DNA of 36,346 nt. Origin: an uncultured Spirochaetales bacterium. GTDB lineage: Bacteria > Spirochaetota > Spirochaetia > Sphaerochaetales > Sphaerochaetaceae. The notes beneath the pieces are model-generated. The model saw only the letters and a list, made by a program, of their open reading frames with translations. It had not been told where the DNA came from and did no database searches. Below are positions 32,931 to 36,346 of the stretch, in pieces (position 1 is the stretch's first letter; each line of letters starts with the position of its first letter). The stretch lies in assembly GCA_949285785.1 (NCBI GenBank), contig CASEAG010000011.1, positions 1 to 36,346 of the forward strand, read 5' to 3'. The translations under genes were made by a program, and so were the position numbers.

Positions 32931-34525
32931 TGGCTCTGTTATCGTTTGATCCACGCTATAGAAGAATCTGGATGTTCCCAAGAAATATCAGGAACATTGT
33001 TCCATGGAAGCTTCATCAGGCTCTTATCGTGCTCATGAAGTGTTCAGATTTGAATATCAAGAGCGGTGATGACCAGAAATATATCTACCGAATGCTGGAA
33101 GAAGCAGGAATTAAAGGCAAATCCAATACAAGAGATAAGAATCCCGGAGGAATGAGAACCTACCTGGCTCAATTGAGCATGCTTGGTATGTTATATGAGG
33201 ACAAGGAGAATCAATACCGTTATACAATTGCGGGACAGAACCTAGCAGAAGGAAACAATCCGCTCAGAGTTCTCCAGTATCAGCTTCTGCGTCACCAATA
33301 TCCCTCTGCATATGGCCTTGGCCGTAATGTAATGATAGATCCCCGCATGAGGGTGAAGCCTTTCATGTTCTTGATTCGGCTGATGCGTGATGAACGACTG
33401 GAAAGATATCTTTCTTGCGAAGATATGATAATTCCTGTCCTATATGGCCATAACGATGATTGCTATGAACTTTGTGTGCAGAAGATTCTAATTTCAAGGA
33501 TGAAAGGCATAGAGGCGGCTATCGACGATTTTGAGCTTGATTTATACACGCCACGTTCTGGGATGGGAAAGAATCTTGGAAATGTCAAAGATATCGCAAA
33601 TACCGGAAAGAACTATTTGGAAGCAGCGTGCTTAATAGTTGATGGGGGAAAGGTCTCTGGAAAGAGTATCTATTCTTTCAATGAAAACTATGTTGATGTG
33701 TTTGAGCAGATGCTTGCAGAGAAATCTGACTTCCTCGATTGTAGCAATGACGGCGACAAGGAGTCTTTCCAGAGAGCATATGGTCGGTACGACAAGACAA
33801 AGGATACTCGCTCTGATAATGAAACCAAGGCAGAAAAAGAGTCTCCTGAAGCCGCATTTGTGCAGTTCCGCTATGTAATTTATGCCAATGATAACCTTTT
33901 TGTTGCTGAAGAAGAGCCTTTCTACAATGAGATGAAGGAGATGGGTATATCTTCCACTGTAGTCTCAAAAGCACTTGAGCCATATAAGAAGAAAAGGCGT
34001 TCCATTGATGAAAACAACTTCCTTGAAGCAGCAAATTCTGGAGGAGAGAAATCTGAGGAATTTGAGAAGGGCTTAACCAATTTGTTTATCTCTCTGGGCT
34101 TTGATGGAAGTCAGTGGATAGGAAGAAAGAAGTCTCATGCAAACTGGAGAGGGAATTTCCCTGATGTCCTTGTGAGACGTTCTGAGACAAGAGATGCCGG
34201 ATTCATCGATGCAAAAGCATCTTCTGGATACTCTCTCGGGCATGATGACATGTTGAAGATGAAAGAAACCTATGTAGGTTGTATGGGTGAGCTTGATTCG
34301 GAATCTAACCTCTGTTACTTCGTGTATGTTGCAGGTGGATTCAAAGGGAATGTGGATCAGTCAGTCAGACAGCTGGAACGTGCTACTGGTATTCCCGTGA
34401 CAGCAATGGATGCCCGCACAGTTCTGCGGCTCAGAGATAAAGAGTGGAGTGCGGCGGATATCGAAAAGAAGGTACTTGTTCATGGCGGTCTGCTGACAGA
34501 AGCTGAATTAGCGTTCATGGAGTAA
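32930..34525 (+). CDS. AlwI/MlyI-like type II restriction endonuclease
   Basis: 531 aa, cognate nuclease of the C5 methyltransferase by position and coupling. N-terminal half is a DNA-recognition-like region (WMFPRNIRNIVPWKLHQAL, PGGMRTYLAQLSMLG). A PD-(D/E)XK core lies near the C terminus: FPDVLV (Pro411-Asp412) and FIDAKA (Asp427-Ala-Lys429), after GFDGSQWIGRKKSHANWRGN. The N-terminal recognition and C-terminal cleavage layout resembles the AlwI group of type IIS enzymes, but that assignment is from memory of the family. Target sequence is unknown. Confidence 0.82.
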   Translation: MALLSFDPRYRRIWMFPRNIRNIVPWKLHQALIVLMKCSDLNIKSGDDQKYIYRMLEEAGIKGKSNTRDKNPGGMRTYLAQLSMLGMLYEDKENQYRYTIAGQNLAEGNNPLRVLQYQLLRHQYPSAYGLGRNVMIDPRMRVKPFMFLIRLMRDERLERYLSCEDMIIPVLYGHNDDCYELCVQKILISRMKGIEAAIDDFELDLYTPRSGMGKNLGNVKDIANTGKNYLEAACLIVDGGKVSGKSIYSFNENYVDVFEQMLAEKSDFLDCSNDGDKESFQRAYGRYDKTKDTRSDNETKAEKESPEAAFVQFRYVIYANDNLFVAEEEPFYNEMKEMGISSTVVSKALEPYKKKRRSIDENNFLEAANSGGEKSEEFEKGLTNLFISLGFDGSQWIGRKKSHANWRGNFPDVLVRRSETRDAGFIDAKASSGYSLGHDDMLKMKETYVGCMGELDSESNLCYFVYVAGGFKGNVDQSVRQLERATGIPVTAMDARTVLRLRDKEWSAADIEKKVLVHGGLLTEAELAFME

Positions 34526-34531
34526 GAAAAA

Positions 34532-36007
34532 ATGGGAGGAAAAAGGAAAAAGGAAGCCATACCAAGCGCATTCAACATCATATCTTCGAACCGCTCAATT
34601 GGATATTCGTTTGATGCGGCGATTGCAGACATAATCGATAATAGCCTGTCTGCTGGGGCAACAGAGGTCGAATTATCCTCGCCGGATGGAAGACAGCCTT
34701 GTCTGAAAATCACTGATAATGGCTGTGGCATGGATATGGATGAGCTCACTGAAGCGATGACTTTTGGCGGGAGAAAAAACTGTGAGGAGGATCGGGACCT
34801 TTCAGATCTTGGCCGCTTTGGAATGGGCTTGAAAACAGCATCTTTGTCCCAATGCAAAAGAGTCGAAGTCGTTTCCAGAAAGAACGGTATTCTTGTTGGT
34901 GGTGCGTGGGATCTTGATGAGCTGAAGAAAAATGATAGCTGGGAATTCCTCCTTCTCGATGAAAACGAATGCCTGCAGGCGATAACTGGAACATTTTTGG
35001 AAAAGAGAGATTGCTCTGGAACTGTTGTTGTCTGGAGTAAGTTCGATCGATTGAAAGAGAGCACTCAGAACCAAAACGATGAATTTGCCAGACTGTTGGA
35101 TAAGGCGACACAGAAGCTTGAATTGGTGTTCCATAGGTATCTTCAGGGCGAGATTGATCTGAAACCTGTGGTTATGACATATAACGGGATTAGGCTTAAA
35201 CCGAATGATCCTTTTCTGACCGGGCGTACTCCCGAAATATCTACTCCTGTAATTGTCGATGTGAATGGCAGTCCTGTTTCCATCTGGAGCCATAAGCTAC
35301 TCCATCCGAGTAAACTGACAGAGGCGGAACTGAAGCATCTGTGTTTAGGTAGTACTTTGCTTGAGACACAGGGCTTTTACGTTTATAGGGCAAAACGTCT
35401 GATTGATTACGGCACATGGTTTGGCATGGCATCGAAACTTGAGAAGACAAAGCTCTCAAGAATCCAGATTGACATACCAAATACTCTTGATTCTGAATGG
35501 TCTCTGGACATCAAGAAGTCGAGAGCAATCCCACCACAAGTAATTAGACAGGAACTCCGAAACATCCTTGAAACTGCTGGCGGGAAAAGTGCCATAACCT
35601 TTAAGCCTCGAAAGCGGAGTAGTGGGGATATCGAGCCCTATTGGAGCCGGGAAAAGAAACAAGGGAAAGATAGCCGATATTGTCGTTACTCAATAAACAG
35701 GGAACATCCACTTATTCGGGAATTTTACGAGAGACTTGGAAATGGTCAGTTAAGAGAAACATTCTCTGTCTTACTTACAAACTTCGAGAAGTACTTTCCC
35801 TTCTCTCAAGTTGAGTATGATCTTCAGAATGACTTAGAACTGATTGACGCTGAGGTGAAAGTTCTTGATGAGCAGAAGAAATCTCAGATTGTATTTCTGC
35901 ATGCAAATGGATTCCCTGATGAGCTGATATGTAAGAGCTATCCGGGGCTTGAAGACGAGGTAGCGAAATATCTGAAAATAGTAAGGAAGATATCGAGTTC
36001 ATCATAA
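34532..36007 (+). CDS. MORC/MutL-like GHKL ATPase of the R-M cassette
   Basis: 491 aa. GHKL (HSP90/MutL) ATP-binding domain: N-box AAIADIIDNSLSAGA (29-43), with Asp33 where the catalytic Glu of MutL and gyrase usually sits; G1 box KITDNGCGM (59-67); lid and G2 box LGRFGMGLKTAS (93-104). A transducer-like domain follows to about 330. The rest, with FYERLGNGQLRETFSVLLTN, is not recognised. MutL/MORC-like ATPases in R-M operons are established from comparative genomics; their role in restriction is not settled. Starts 7 nt after the endonuclease stop with a weak ribosome site. Confidence 0.85.
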   Translation: MGGKRKKEAIPSAFNIISSNRSIGYSFDAAIADIIDNSLSAGATEVELSSPDGRQPCLKITDNGCGMDMDELTEAMTFGGRKNCEEDRDLSDLGRFGMGLKTASLSQCKRVEVVSRKNGILVGGAWDLDELKKNDSWEFLLLDENECLQAITGTFLEKRDCSGTVVVWSKFDRLKESTQNQNDEFARLLDKATQKLELVFHRYLQGEIDLKPVVMTYNGIRLKPNDPFLTGRTPEISTPVIVDVNGSPVSIWSHKLLHPSKLTEAELKHLCLGSTLLETQGFYVYRAKRLIDYGTWFGMASKLEKTKLSRIQIDIPNTLDSEWSLDIKKSRAIPPQVIRQELRNILETAGGKSAITFKPRKRSSGDIEPYWSREKKQGKDSRYCRYSINREHPLIREFYERLGNGQLRETFSVLLTNFEKYFPFSQVEYDLQNDLELIDAEVKVLDEQKKSQIVFLHANGFPDELICKSYPGLEDEVAKYLKIVRKISSSS

Positions 36008-36231
36008 ATAGAGCTAGGAACTGGTTTAATTTCAAATCCTTCAAAGGGTATGACGACTTCAAGATAGCCTTGATTCCTTTTCTTGATGGTTTTGTAAAAG
36101 CATTCTTGCCTGAAGCCGAGGAGTTATCTGAAGAAGAAAAAGAATACATCCTAGGTCGAATCAAAAATGATGTCCCGTTCAAGATACCGGAGCTTAGCGT
36201 TACATTGAGAGTTTTGAATCTCCCGAGCTAG
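35953..36231 (+). other. Open frame overlapping the ATPase 3' end, no start codon
   Basis: The -1 frame relative to the ATPase is open from 35953 to a TAG at 36229-36231. It encodes KEDIEFIINRARNWFNFKSF, KGYDDFKIALIPFLDGFVKA and FLPEAEELSEEEKEYILGRI, clearly protein-like. There is no ATG or GTG and the first TTG is mid-way. It is either the true C terminus of the ATPase separated by a frameshift mutation or programmed shift, or a gene with a non-canonical start. Confidence 0.5.
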
Positions 36232-36346
36232 TGTAAATCCTTTCCGCTCTTCCTGCCCATCTTCTGGGCCTTCGTAAGAGGCCTCTTGGGCTTCATCCTG
36301 GACTTGGGCCTGCATCCGGATGGGACCTCGAAGCCAAGCTCGTCAA
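36228..36346 (-). CDS. C-terminal fragment of an unidentified protein, cut by right edge
   Basis: The last 38 codons of a minus-strand gene: DELGFEVPSGCRPKSRMKPK then RPLTKAQKMGRKSGKDLH and TAG. Strongly basic tail. It overlaps the opposing open frame by 4 nt. Composition is closer to the GC-rich core. A transposase-type C terminus is possible, but nothing identifies it. Confidence 0.4.
   Translation of the reverse strand, partial: DELGFEVPSGCRPKSRMKPKRPLTKAQKMGRKSGKDLH

Noticed and set aside
1-36346. tRNA or rRNA genes
   Set aside because: No tRNA-like cloverleaf with a TTC-type T-loop or rRNA core sequence was seen on either strand; a covariance search would settle this.

Overview
The window has two parts. 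From 1 to about 25.1 kb it is a compact, GC-rich bacterial chromosome with tightly packed operons. From about 25.2 kb to the right edge it is a visibly AT-richer accessory island with long gaps, gene remnants, structured repeats and a restriction-modification cassette. The gene set (type III glutamine synthetase, M18 aminopeptidase, ACT plus UPF0210 pair, polyphosphate and phosphofructokinase genes, TRAP-TAXI transporter, no biosynthetic pathways) suggests an anaerobic, possibly host-associated bacterium. A GC-rich spirochaete of the Sphaerochaetaceae type is my best guess, but that is inference and no marker gene is present.

Core region, left to right: an RND efflux permease (cut by the left edge) with its membrane-fusion partner; glutamine synthetase GlnN; an M18 aminopeptidase; a YjdF-like membrane protein coupled to a Gfo/Idh/MocA oxidoreductase; a pfk-ppx-ppk1 operon joining phosphofructokinase to polyphosphate turnover; a DUF3307-like membrane protein; a secreted protein with InlB-like repeats; the ACT/UPF0210 pair; valine-pyruvate aminotransferase; a zinc-dependent phospholipase C-like protein; a three-gene polar amino acid ABC transporter; and a TRAP-TAXI solute receptor with a fused TRAP permease.

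Five genes (7783, 13932, 16025, 17716, 31503) have no Shine-Dalgarno sequence and carry promoter-like boxes whose -10 element ends 6-7 nt before the start codon. The RND adaptor at 3890 is close to this, with 9 nt. This is the signature of leaderless mRNAs, and it occurs in both the core and the acquired R-M cassette.

Accessory island: a VapBC-like pair whose PIN protein has lost two catalytic acids; an ADP-ribosylglycohydrolase; a metallophosphoesterase fragment; a solitary D-QxK nuclease-like protein; then a decayed stretch with a DUF1016/YhcG remnant, a truncated DUF3800 gene behind a likely structured RNA, a second candidate small RNA with its own promoter, and a frameshifted serine resolvase. 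Eight AGCAAAT-type motifs, six of them in 11-bp-spaced pairs, surround the resolvase. The intact system follows: an HTH-fused C5 DNA methyltransferase, a PD-(D/E)XK endonuclease and a MORC/MutL-like GHKL ATPase in one operon. A C-terminal reading frame without a start codon follows the ATPase, and an unidentified gene fragment lies at the right edge.
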